DNA of 64,000 nt, from the NCBI RefSeq assembly GCF_943913405.1, contig NZ_CALTYA010000010.1, positions 1 to 64,000 of the forward strand, given 5' to 3'. Numbering within the stretch: position 1 is the first letter of the stretch; each line of letters opens with the position of its first letter. Under the pieces are notes generated by a model that was not told the DNA's origin, did no database searches, and saw only the letters and a list, made by a program, of their open reading frames with translations. The DNA comes from an uncultured Flavobacterium sp. Lineage in GTDB: Bacteria > Bacteroidota > Bacteroidia > Flavobacteriales > Flavobacteriaceae. The position numbers were made by a program, and so were the translations under genes. Shown piece by piece: positions 1 through 8,192 of this stretch.

Positions 1-1800
1 ATATAAAAAAACGATTTTGGTTACTAATTCAATTTTTTCTGAATTGTTTTTAAAGTTGATTTCATGCATAGCATTGTCTGCTTTTTCGCTCAAGTATAAG
101 CTTACTACTTGATTGTCGTTGATCTTTATCTTTAAATGTGCATTCTGCCCTTGTATTGGAGGAGAGGGAAAACTGTTGCCTTTTACAACCATTATATAAT
201 TACCTTTTGGCAGCTGTATTACTGAAGATTTTAAAATACTATTTTGAAAAATCAACATATTACCTCTATCGTCTGTATGTAGTGGTTTGAAATCCTTAAA
301 GGCTAATTTCATTTCGCCATTAAAAAGTTCTGGTTCTGATTTTTGTTGATTTTTTAATATATAGTGTTTTGTCCAACAATCAAACCTTTTTTTATCTTCT
401 TTTATTTTAAAATTTTCTTCCAAAAAAATTTGATTTTCGGAACTAACTAGGTATTCCGCAGAGTTTCCGTCAAAATACCAAAAAGATTCTATCGGAATCG
501 ACTTATTTTTCATAGCTCCTATAAAATTATCTAGCGTGTTCTCTACGACAACTGTTTCGGGGTTGCCTCCATTGATATAGAAACTTAATACCCATCCAAA
601 TCTAGAAACTACTTTATCATTATCAACATTTTTTCTAGTAATAAAATCTGCCAAATTATCAAATTGCGATTTAGTAACTGTATCATAATATCTAGTTATA
701 TAAAATGTATTATAAATAGAAAAAGAAATTAAAAGAACCAAAATGGAATTTTTTAGAAATCTATTTTTTATTATATCAATACCAATTGCTAAAATGAGCA
801 CCATCGCAGGTAAAATTGCTATTAGATATCTGCTTAGTAAAATTGAAACTCCAATATATGATTTTACTAACACGACTCCAACTTCAAAAAATATCCATAT
901 AAATAAAACGGCATAACTAAAAAATAATTTATTTTCTGTTATCCGTGTTTTCTTTCTATTTGCAGAAAGAACAACAACTACTGTAAAGTAGAGTAATGCT
1001 AAAATACTAGCCCACAAAAGAATCTGCGACTTCCCAGATAATTCAGTAAATACTTGTATGATTCTTTCAAAACTAGCTTCCGAAATCCAAAAAGATGTAA
1101 TTTTTGAAGCAGCAGAAACAATCGGATAAATCAAAGAGAACAGCATCAATGTAACAATGCCCGCAATAACGGAACCTTTGATAATATTAATCTTTGTTGT
1201 CCACTCCTTTTGTGAAATAAATACAAAAAATAAAATGATGAAAATTGTTACTACATTTAATAAACCGATTGGATGAGCATTAGTAACCAATCCCATCCAA
1301 ATCCCTAAATATAATGCATTCAAGAGGCTAGAGTTATTAACGTATATATAGAGTCTGTAGAAAGCTATTATCACAAACAATACCAGAAGAGAATAAGATC
1401 GGGCTTCTTGAGAATATTCTATATGAAAAAGATTTAAGGCTAATAAGATAGCAGCAATATAACCTACCCTCTTGTTCAACATTATATTCCCCAATTTATA
1501 TATGTACAATATTGATAAAATTCCGGCAATTGCAGAAATAATACGAGCTGTGAATACAGTATGTCCAAAAATTAGCGATAAATAATGTATACAGAAAATA
1601 TGTAAAAAAGAAGTGGAATCTCTTAACAAAATTATATCATACGCTTCATTGAACTTTAAGCTAGGTTCGGATTCTTTTAAAACAAGTACCTCATCACCCC
1701 AGGCGCTCTGAAAATCTAAATGATAAAGACGCAGAAAAATCCCAACAAATATAATTATCGCTAGAATATAATTTTGTTTGACACTATTAAAAAAATTCAT
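1..1800 (-). CDS. GT39-type membrane glycosyltransferase, C-terminus beyond window
   Basis: The reading frame is open from an ATG at 1800 to the window edge (600 codons, no stop), so the gene is cut by the window and not truncated in the genome. Residues 12-23 form a first membrane segment. It is followed by WGDE (34-37), the acidic loop position of the ArnT/PMT-type GT-C transferases, and by HIEYSQEARSY (126-136), a typical GT39 loop motif. Many further hydrophobic segments follow up to about residue 370, then a soluble C-terminal part. Such proteins move a sugar from a polyprenyl-phosphate donor on the periplasmic side. The GT2 gene just upstream (4 bp gap) could make that donor. The acceptor is not predictable. 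Confidence 0.75.
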   Translation of the reverse strand, partial: MNFFNSVKQNYILAIIIFVGIFLRLYHLDFQSAWGDEVLVLKESEPSLKFNEAYDIILLRDSTSFLHIFCIHYLSLIFGHTVFTARIISAIAGILSILYIYKLGNIMLNKRVGYIAAILLALNLFHIEYSQEARSYSLLVLFVIIAFYRLYIYVNNSSLLNALYLGIWMGLVTNAHPIGLLNVVTIFIILFFVFISQKEWTTKINIIKGSVIAGIVTLMLFSLIYPIVSAASKITSFWISEASFERIIQVFTELSGKSQILLWASILALLYFTVVVVLSANRKKTRITENKLFFSYAVLFIWIFFEVGVVLVKSYIGVSILLSRYLIAILPAMVLILAIGIDIIKNRFLKNSILVLLISFSIYNTFYITRYYDTVTKSQFDNLADFITRKNVDNDKVVSRFGWVLSFYINGGNPETVVVENTLDNFIGAMKNKSIPIESFWYFDGNSAEYLVSSENQIFLEENFKIKEDKKRFDCWTKHYILKNQQKSEPELFNGEMKLAFKDFKPLHTDDRGNMLIFQNSILKSSVIQLPKGNYIMVVKGNSFPSPPIQGQNAHLKIKINDNQVVSLYLSEKADNAMHEINFKNNSEKIELVTKIVFLY

Positions 1801-1804
1801 TTTT

Positions 1805-2545
1805 TTAAGATTGCTGTTTTTTAAAATCACCTCTTGAAAAATATTTTTCGACGAAACAATAAACAAGTATGAAAAAATACCTGCTTCCCATTTCCTTGAT
1901 TTTTAATTTTGAAACCCCGTATTTTCGGTTTGTCCAAGAGTTAGGCACAACTGTATATGAATAACCTCGAATAATTGCTTTTAGTGGTAATTCTATCGTT
2001 AGATTAAAATGAGGGGAAAGTATGGGCTTAACACCTTCAATAACTTCTCTCTTATATAATTTAAAAGCATTTGTCGTGTCATTGTATTTAATTCTCATGG
2101 TATTTTTGATAATAAAATTGGCAATTCTATTTATTATCTTTTTCACAACCGGATAATCAATAACTTTTCCTCCTTTCATGAAACGGCTACCGAAAACACA
2201 GTCATAATTTCCTTCGACCATTGTAGTATAATACCTAATCAGGTCATAAGGCGAGTCCGATAAATCAGCCATCATCACGGCAACACAATCTCCAGAAAAA
2301 CGCTCTAAACCATAGCGTACGGCATAACCAAAGCCATTGGGTCCCAGATTCGTTTCGTATTTTAAAGAAGGATATTTTTGAGCTAGGGTTTCTAAAACTT
2401 GTAGCGTATTGTCTTTAGAATTGTCATTCACAATAAATATTTCATGATCAATATTTACTTTAGAAAAAGCTTGTTCTATCTGATCAATTGTTTCTATAAT
2501 TGATTCCTCTTCGTTATATGCTGGAATTACGATGCTTAATTTCAT
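1805..2545 (-). CDS. GT2 glycosyltransferase, dolichyl-phosphate-mannose-synthase-like
   Basis: A 246-aa GT-A fold transferase. The N-terminus IVIPAYNEE (5-13), the nucleotide-binding DNSKDNT (41-47) and the acidic ADLSDSP (93-99, in place of the usual DxD) are those of the DPM1/ArnC branch of GT2. These make polyprenyl-phosphate sugars from NDP-sugars. There is no long C-terminal membrane domain, only a short hydrophobic stretch near 223-233. The start ATG shares one base with the stop of the upstream SDR gene (TAATG). The GT39-type gene follows after 4 bp, which suggests a donor synthase/transferase pair in one polysaccharide or glycan operon. Sugar specificity cannot be read from the sequence. 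Confidence 0.85.
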   Translation of the reverse strand: MKLSIVIPAYNEEESIIETIDQIEQAFSKVNIDHEIFIVNDNSKDNTLQVLETLAQKYPSLKYETNLGPNGFGYAVRYGLERFSGDCVAVMMADLSDSPYDLIRYYTTMVEGNYDCVFGSRFMKGGKVIDYPVVKKIINRIANFIIKNTMRIKYNDTTNAFKLYKREVIEGVKPILSPHFNLTIELPLKAIIRGYSYTVVPNSWTNRKYGVSKLKIKEMGSRYFFILVYCFVEKYFSRGDFKKQQS

Positions 2546-3606
2546 TAGTTCTTACTGATGGTTGCTTGATATATTTGTGTCAAAATATCATTGATGTCAT
2601 ATTTCCAAGTCCAGTCGGGATAATGTGTCTTAAATTTTGAAACATCGCTGATCCACCAAATATGGTCGCCGACTCTATTAGTTTCAGAATATTCATAGTT
2701 CATCGGCTTGCCCGTAATTTTTTCACACATTTCAATAGCCTCTGCCATTGAACAGTTAGAATATCGGCCACCTCCTGCATTATAAACTTCTCCTTGTCGG
2801 GGATTTTGATAGAAATGCCAGAACATATTTACCAAATCCCAGCTGTGGATATTATCGCGAACTTGTTTTCCTTGGTATCCAAAAACGGTATATTTATCTC
2901 CGGTAATCGCACATTTCATCAGATAAGATAAAAATCCGTGAAGCTGTGTTCCAGAATGATTGGGACCCGTCAAACAGCCTCCACGAAATACTCCTGTATT
3001 CATTCCGAAATATTTTCCATATTCCTGAACTAATATATCCGCAGCAACTTTTGAAGCTCCAAATAGTGAATGCTTTGTTTGGTCGATGCTCATATTTTCG
3101 TCAATTCCATCCCTAAAATAGGGATGTGATTCATCAATTTCCCATCTTTTATCTAATTCAATTAGAGGTAGATAGTTTGGCGTATCGCCATAAACTTTGT
3201 TTGTTGAAGTAAAAATAAATGTAGCTTCTGGCGCATGCAAACGCATCATTTCAAGCATATTCAGAGTCCCATTTGCGTTTACAGTAAAATCTGTCAATGG
3301 TTCGCGCGCAGCCCAATCATGGCTAGGCTGGGCTGCAGTATGTACAATTAGTTTTATATCTGAATTGTATAGTGAAAATAATTTTTCTAAATCCTCTACA
3401 TGTCTAATATCTATGGAATGGTGTTCAAAATTAGAAACCTCTTTTTTCAGTTTCTGTGTATTCCATTCAGTAGATGCATTTGTGCCGAAGAAAACTTCGC
3501 GCATATTGTTGTCAATTCCTATTATTTTGTCAAACTTGTCTGCAAAAAAAGCAACTGATTCGCTACCGATAAGTCCTGAAGATCCTGTAATTATACAAAT
3601 GTTCAT
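2545..3606 (-). CDS. NAD-dependent epimerase, CDP-paratose 2-epimerase-like
   Basis: A 353-aa extended SDR. The Rossmann motif GSSGLIG is at 8-14. The segments STNKVYGD (134-141) and GKQVRDNIH resemble CDP-paratose/tyvelose 2-epimerases, which invert C2 of a CDP-3,6-dideoxyhexose. AAQPSHDWA (91-99) replaces the usual sugar-binding stretch. The expected catalytic YxxxK reads FGASK (182-186), so the tyrosine is phenylalanine (see findings). The gene lies 11 bp from a second SDR and overlaps the GT2 start by one base, which places it in the polysaccharide operon. The substrate is inferred from family resemblance only, and another NDP-sugar is possible. Confidence 0.75.
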   Translation of the reverse strand: MNICIITGSSGLIGSESVAFFADKFDKIIGIDNNMREVFFGTNASTEWNTQKLKKEVSNFEHHSIDIRHVEDLEKLFSLYNSDIKLIVHTAAQPSHDWAAREPLTDFTVNANGTLNMLEMMRLHAPEATFIFTSTNKVYGDTPNYLPLIELDKRWEIDESHPYFRDGIDENMSIDQTKHSLFGASKVAADILVQEYGKYFGMNTGVFRGGCLTGPNHSGTQLHGFLSYLMKCAITGDKYTVFGYQGKQVRDNIHSWDLVNMFWHFYQNPRQGEVYNAGGGRYSNCSMAEAIEMCEKITGKPMNYEYSETNRVGDHIWWISDVSKFKTHYPDWTWKYDINDILTQIYQATISKN

Positions 3607-3617
3607 AATTATTATAT

Positions 3618-4679
3618 TTATTTCAAAATTGATTCTAATTGTTTTTCATTTTCCTTAATCCAGTCATAAATATCTTGAAAAACGGTTTCGACTGATCTTT
3701 TGGGTTTCCATCCAATTTCAGATTCTATTCTTGAATTGTCGGTAATATAAATTCGAAGATCTGCAGTTCTTGTTTCTGCAACCTCATCGATATCAATTTT
3801 ATTTCCAGAAATCTTTTCACAAATTTTAGTCATTTCAAGTAATGAAGCGCTATTTTTTAATCCGCCACCGACATTAAATATTTTGCCTTCAAATTTTTCA
3901 ATTTCATGAACTTGTAAATCAATTAATTCAACCAAATCATCAACATGTAAAATATCCCGAACTTGTTTTCCTTGACCTCCATAACCTATATATTTCAATG
4001 ATTGATTCCAAAAATGTTTAGCCATCCAAAGAGTTACGACGCCTTGATCCGTTTTACCCATTTGTCGGGGTCCTGCAATTACTCCAAATCTTGTAATAGT
4101 TGCTTTTAATCCATAAAATGCTACATATTCTTGAATAAACATTTCTGATGAAAGTTTTGTAGTTCCATAAAAAGAACGTGCTCCTTTTAATGATAAATCT
4201 TCTGAAATTCCATTTGGCGAAATTCCAGATATACTCTGGTTTTCAGAAAATGAAAAGCGTGTTGATTCTTCAATAAAATCAGCCGCTTCTATACTCTCAA
4301 TAGGATAAACCCTGCTTGTGGAAAGAAAAATAAGCTTAGCATTGTTTTTTAGACAAATGTTAAAACAATTGATTGATCCATAAAGATTATTATTGATAAC
4401 ATACGTCGGATCTGAATCAAGTCCAGCTGTTACTGACGGTTCTGCTGATGCTTCAATTAAAACATCAAATTTACCTAAAGGCAGTAAGTCTTCACTATTT
4501 CTTATATCTCCATGGATAAAAGGTATGTCTAATTCTTTTAAATCAAATAAATTTAATTCTGAACCTCTCCTTTTTAGATTATCAAAGGCTATAATTTCAT
4601 ATTTAGGATACTTTTTCTTTAATTGAATACATAATGTTGAACCAACAAAACCCGCTCCACCTGTTATAACTATTTTCAT
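3618..4679 (-). CDS. NAD-dependent epimerase/dehydratase (extended SDR)
   Basis: A 353-aa extended SDR with GGAGFVG (7-13) and an intact catalytic pair, Y171 and K175, in FYGTTK. The segment GKQVRDILHVDDLVEL resembles CDP-paratose 2-epimerases and related NDP-sugar epimerases. It has the same length and direction as the next gene (11 bp gap) but clearly different sequence, so the two may act on successive intermediates of one unusual sugar. It is separated from rfbD upstream by about 220 bp, so it may have its own promoter or be reached by read-through. The exact reaction is unknown. Confidence 0.75.
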   Translation of the reverse strand: MKIVITGGAGFVGSTLCIQLKKKYPKYEIIAFDNLKRRGSELNLFDLKELDIPFIHGDIRNSEDLLPLGKFDVLIEASAEPSVTAGLDSDPTYVINNNLYGSINCFNICLKNNAKLIFLSTSRVYPIESIEAADFIEESTRFSFSENQSISGISPNGISEDLSLKGARSFYGTTKLSSEMFIQEYVAFYGLKATITRFGVIAGPRQMGKTDQGVVTLWMAKHFWNQSLKYIGYGGQGKQVRDILHVDDLVELIDLQVHEIEKFEGKIFNVGGGLKNSASLLEMTKICEKISGNKIDIDEVAETRTADLRIYITDNSRIESEIGWKPKRSVETVFQDIYDWIKENEKQLESILK

Positions 4680-4898
4680 ATTGACGATTATTTATATATA
4701 GAATTTCATATTCTTAAGACATAAGTATCTCTAAAAAATTGCTCTAGTCTATTTTAATTAAATTCTTTCACTCTTAAAATATTTTCATATTTACGTTGCT
4801 AAATTAGATAAAAAAAAAGTAATGTTTTATTTATTTTTGATATGAAAATTCTGAATATCAAATCTTAGAATAAAATGGTTGCAAATTGATTATTGCAG

Positions 4899-5777
4899 CT
4901 ATTTTATATAAAATAAAAAATTCAAACTTTCTTTCCAATCCTTAATTTCAAGCTGAAAATTACTCTTAATTTTACTTTTATCTAAAACGCTATAACCCGG
5001 CCTTTTTGCCGGCGTTGGATAACTTGAAGTCGGAATTGGTTTTAAATCAATTTCGATTCCATTAATCTCAAATATTTCCTTTGCGAAATCATACCAACTG
5101 CATTGGCCTTCATTACTGAAATGATAAATTCCATAAAGTGATTCCAAATCATACGTTTGTCCTTTCGTATTTTCAGTTTTTTCTATAATTTTCACAACGG
5201 CTTCCGCTAAATCAACTGCGTTTGTTGGTGTCCCGATTTGATCACTGACTACGCTTAAAGCATCTTTTTCTTTACCTAAGCGAATCATTGTTTTCATGAA
5301 ATTATTTGCAAATTGAGAATAAAGCCATGAAGTTCTAATGATAAAATGCTTCTCCCAAATAGCCTGAATTTCTTTTTCTCCGTCTAATTTTGTCTGTCCA
5401 TACACACTTGTCGGATTAGTCAGATCTTCTTCTGTGTAAGGCGTATTTTTATTTCCGTCAAAAACAAAATCTGTAGAAATATGAATCAATGTTGCATCAA
5501 ATTCCTGGCAGGTTTCTGCTAAGTTTTTTGCTCCTTGAACATTAATAAGATGCGCTTTTTCTGTTTCGCTTTCAGCTTTGTCAACAGCGGTATAAGCAGC
5601 TGCATTTATGCAATAATCTGGTTTTAATTCAGAAAATCGAGCAATACAATTTTCTTTGTCTGCAATATTTAATTCTGAAGATGAAAGAAAATGAAATTGA
5701 ATTTGTGGGTATTTATCAGCAACAAACTGTAAAGATTGCCCCAATTGTCCCGAACCTCCTGTTACTAAAACTACCAT
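4899..5777 (-). CDS. rfbD: dTDP-4-dehydrorhamnose reductase
   Basis: Last step of dTDP-L-rhamnose synthesis: reduction of dTDP-4-dehydro-L-rhamnose with NAD(P)H. The 292-aa protein has the family's usual length, a GGSGQLG nucleotide-binding motif (7-13), the STDFVFDG segment and the catalytic YGQTK (Y126, K130). It overlaps rfbC by 7 bp, so the two are probably translationally coupled. Order on the minus strand is rfbA-rfbC-rfbD. The product feeds rhamnose-containing surface glycan or O-antigen, consistent with the Wzz-like gene upstream and the transferases downstream. Confidence 0.93.
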   Translation of the reverse strand: MVVLVTGGSGQLGQSLQFVADKYPQIQFHFLSSSELNIADKENCIARFSELKPDYCINAAAYTAVDKAESETEKAHLINVQGAKNLAETCQEFDATLIHISTDFVFDGNKNTPYTEEDLTNPTSVYGQTKLDGEKEIQAIWEKHFIIRTSWLYSQFANNFMKTMIRLGKEKDALSVVSDQIGTPTNAVDLAEAVVKIIEKTENTKGQTYDLESLYGIYHFSNEGQCSWYDFAKEIFEINGIEIDLKPIPTSSYPTPAKRPGYSVLDKSKIKSNFQLEIKDWKESLNFLFYIK

Positions 5778-6322
5778 GCTTTTTTTGCATTTTCAAGGGT
5801 TGGAAGAATCTGGTCTTTTTCAGAAATAATTAATTCGCTTTCTGGAAGTTTCCAATCGATATTTAATGTCTTGTCATTGTACAAAACACCGCCTTCGGAT
5901 TCCTTATTGTAAAAATTATCGCATTTGTAAAAGAAAGTAGCCGTTTCGCTCAGAACAATAAATCCGTGTGCAAAGCCTCTTGGAACAAAAAGCTGTTTTT
6001 GATTTTCTTCAGAAAGAAGCACAGCAACATGCTTTCCATAAGTTTTAGACTCAGGGCGAATATCAACAGCAACGTCCAAAACCTCGCCTTGAAGCACGCG
6101 AACAAGCTTTGCTTGTGCATTTTCACCTGTTTGGTAATGCAAGCCTCTTAAAACGCCTTTTTTAGAGAATGATTGATTGTCTTGAACAAAATGTGTTTCT
6201 TTTCCAACGGCTTCCTGAAAAGTTCTTTCATTAAAACTTTCCATGAAATACCCTCTTTCGTCGCCGATAATTTTTGGCTCAATAATATAACAACCTTCTA
6301 ATTCTGTAGATATAAAATTCAT
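5771..6322 (-). CDS. rfbC: dTDP-4-dehydrorhamnose 3,5-epimerase
   Basis: Cupin-fold epimerase that inverts C3 and C5 of dTDP-4-dehydro-6-deoxyglucose. At 183 aa it has the normal family size. The catalytic base is H62 in LRGLHYQ, a second conserved histidine is in GFAHGF (near 119), and the tyrosine acid is in the FYKCDNFY region (132-138). The gene starts 3 bp after rfbA and overlaps rfbD by 7 bp, a compact three-gene rhamnose unit. Confidence 0.95.
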   Translation of the reverse strand: MNFISTELEGCYIIEPKIIGDERGYFMESFNERTFQEAVGKETHFVQDNQSFSKKGVLRGLHYQTGENAQAKLVRVLQGEVLDVAVDIRPESKTYGKHVAVLLSEENQKQLFVPRGFAHGFIVLSETATFFYKCDNFYNKESEGGVLYNDKTLNIDWKLPESELIISEKDQILPTLENAKKAW

Positions 6323-6325
6323 GTC

Positions 6326-7183
6326 TTATATAATGCTTAATAAATGCTTTCCATAACCGCTTTTCAATAACGGCTGTGCTATTTTTTGCAATTGTGACGC
6401 GTCGATGAAACCCATTTTGTAAGCGGCTTCCTCAATAGCACCAATTTTTAATCCTTGGCGCTCTTCAATTACCTGGACAAACTGTGAAGCTTGCATTAAT
6501 GACTGGAAAGTTCCGGTGTCAAGCCAAGCTGTTCCGCGGTCAAGAATACTCACTTTGAGTTTTCCCCTATTTAAATATTCTTTGTTAATATCTGTAATTT
6601 CAAGCTCGCCTCTATGGCTTGGCTTGATGTTTTTTGCAATTTCTACTACGTCGTTATCATAGAAATAAATTCCTGGAACGGCATAATTTGATTTTGGAAC
6701 ATCTGGTTTTTCCTCAATCGAAAGTACTTTTCCGTTTTCATCAAAATCAACAACGCCATATCTTTCTGGATCGTGGACATGGTAAGCATAAATAATTCCT
6801 CCATCCGGATTGTTATTTGCTAAAAGCAATTCAGACAAACCCGTTCCGTAGAAAATATTGTCGCCTAATACTAAGGCAACTTTGTCGTCTCCGATGAAAT
6901 CTTTTCCAATAATAAAAGCTTCTGCCAAACCATTCGGATGTTCTTGAACAGCATATTCAAAACGGCATCCCAAACTTGATCCATCGCCTAAAAGCTGACG
7001 GAAAAGTGGCAAATCGTGAGGTGTTGAAATTATTAAAATTTCTCTGATTCCAGACCACATCAGTGTTGACAACGGATAATAAATCATCGGTTTGTCATAA
7101 ATTGGCATTAATTGCTTGCTTACTGCTAATGTCAATGGATGGAGTCTTGTTCCAGATCCTCCGGCTAATATTATTCCTTTCAT
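6326..7183 (-). CDS. rfbA: glucose-1-phosphate thymidylyltransferase
   Basis: Makes dTDP-glucose from dTTP and glucose 1-phosphate, the entry step of the dTDP-rhamnose pathway. The 285-aa protein carries the nucleotidyltransferase signature GGSGTRLHPLT (8-18), the KPMIYYPLS segment (31-39) and the metal-binding LGDNIFYG around D108. The second enzyme of the pathway (rfbB, 4,6-dehydratase) is not in this window. The gene starts 19 bp after the Wzz-like gene. Confidence 0.95.
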   Translation of the reverse strand: MKGIILAGGSGTRLHPLTLAVSKQLMPIYDKPMIYYPLSTLMWSGIREILIISTPHDLPLFRQLLGDGSSLGCRFEYAVQEHPNGLAEAFIIGKDFIGDDKVALVLGDNIFYGTGLSELLLANNNPDGGIIYAYHVHDPERYGVVDFDENGKVLSIEEKPDVPKSNYAVPGIYFYDNDVVEIAKNIKPSHRGELEITDINKEYLNRGKLKVSILDRGTAWLDTGTFQSLMQASQFVQVIEERQGLKIGAIEEAAYKMGFIDASQLQKIAQPLLKSGYGKHLLSII

Positions 7184-7202
7184 GGTGTTAATTTATTTAT
7201 TG

Positions 7203-8186
7203 TTAATTGTTTGATTTGCTCATTTGGTGTTTGTAGAATGCTCTCACAAGTCCGAAGCATATAAAAAGTCCGATAAAAACAAATGGAAGTAAAAATTTCA
7301 TTTTTCCATTTACAGATTCGGTATTTTTAATATTTATTACAGAACTGTTTTTCTTTATAACATTACTTAAATTAACGAGTTCAAGTTGAATATTAGCTTT
7401 ATCCTGCACTAATTCAGCTTTAGTTTTAATAACATCATTAAGCTGTGTATTTTCATTATAATAAACCAATTTATCACTTTTTGATCCAACACTTGAGTTG
7501 CTGACAGAAAACTCATTAAGTACGCCATCAATTTGGTGAATAATTGAATCGTTTGAAATCAACCTGTTTCCAAGGTTTTTTAAATATACTTTTTGAACCT
7601 CTTTAAAATGATCGCTGTCGTTAAAAAAATCCATAAGCGGATTTACTGTTTTGCCATCATCTGTCAATGAAGCAGTAGTAAATGAAATTGCATGGTAAGG
7701 ATAATTTTTACTTGTTACCTCATCAACAACAATTTTGTTTATATCTCCATCTTCAGCCATAAGTTTAATCAATTCAAAATTTTCTGGGCTGTTATCTATA
7801 AACTTATAAACATCAATAATTGGCTTAATTTTAATGTCAGAAAACTTTTTAGTATCCTTAATTCCAATTTTTTTAAGAAAGGCAGTATCTCTCTCTTTAA
7901 TTTTTGCGGCAATAAGATTCACTTTTGAGTATAGATATTCAGTGCTTCCAAAGTTTGGAGATACAATAATCTGATGATCATATACTTTTGTGCTTTTATC
8001 AAGATAATATCCAAGTCCGGCACCAATTACAAATAAAATGGCCAGAATGATAACATTTCTTTTGATAAATAAAAATCCTCTGAAAATCCAAGTTGAAAAA
8101 TCCTCAAAAGCCTTTCCTATTCTTTTTGATACTTGCGAAAGGTCAATTTCCTGATTGTCCGGATTTGTCTGCGGGTTTGAGCTCAT
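7203..8186 (-). CDS. Wzz/chain-length-determinant-like membrane protein
   Basis: A 327-aa protein with a cytoplasmic N-terminal tail, one membrane segment at about 44-62, a large periplasmic part with a helical stretch, and a second membrane segment at about 297-316. This topology is typical of polysaccharide co-polymerases (Wzz family), which set polysaccharide chain length. Sequence motifs are weak, so the call rests mainly on topology and on position directly upstream of rfbACD. It has no cytoplasmic tyrosine-kinase domain. It starts 6 bp after the DUF6909-like gene, so all may be co-transcribed from the promoter near 9915. Confidence 0.65.
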   Translation of the reverse strand: MSSNPQTNPDNQEIDLSQVSKRIGKAFEDFSTWIFRGFLFIKRNVIILAILFVIGAGLGYYLDKSTKVYDHQIIVSPNFGSTEYLYSKVNLIAAKIKERDTAFLKKIGIKDTKKFSDIKIKPIIDVYKFIDNSPENFELIKLMAEDGDINKIVVDEVTSKNYPYHAISFTTASLTDDGKTVNPLMDFFNDSDHFKEVQKVYLKNLGNRLISNDSIIHQIDGVLNEFSVSNSSVGSKSDKLVYYNENTQLNDVIKTKAELVQDKANIQLELVNLSNVIKKNSSVINIKNTESVNGKMKFLLPFVFIGLFICFGLVRAFYKHQMSKSNN

Positions 8187-8192
8187 AAATGT

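Noticed and set aside
3197..3658. Long plus-strand frame opposite the SDR gene
   Set aside because: It is the shadow of the SDR, with weak composition and no promoter. The other antisense frames inside known genes were left out for the same reason.
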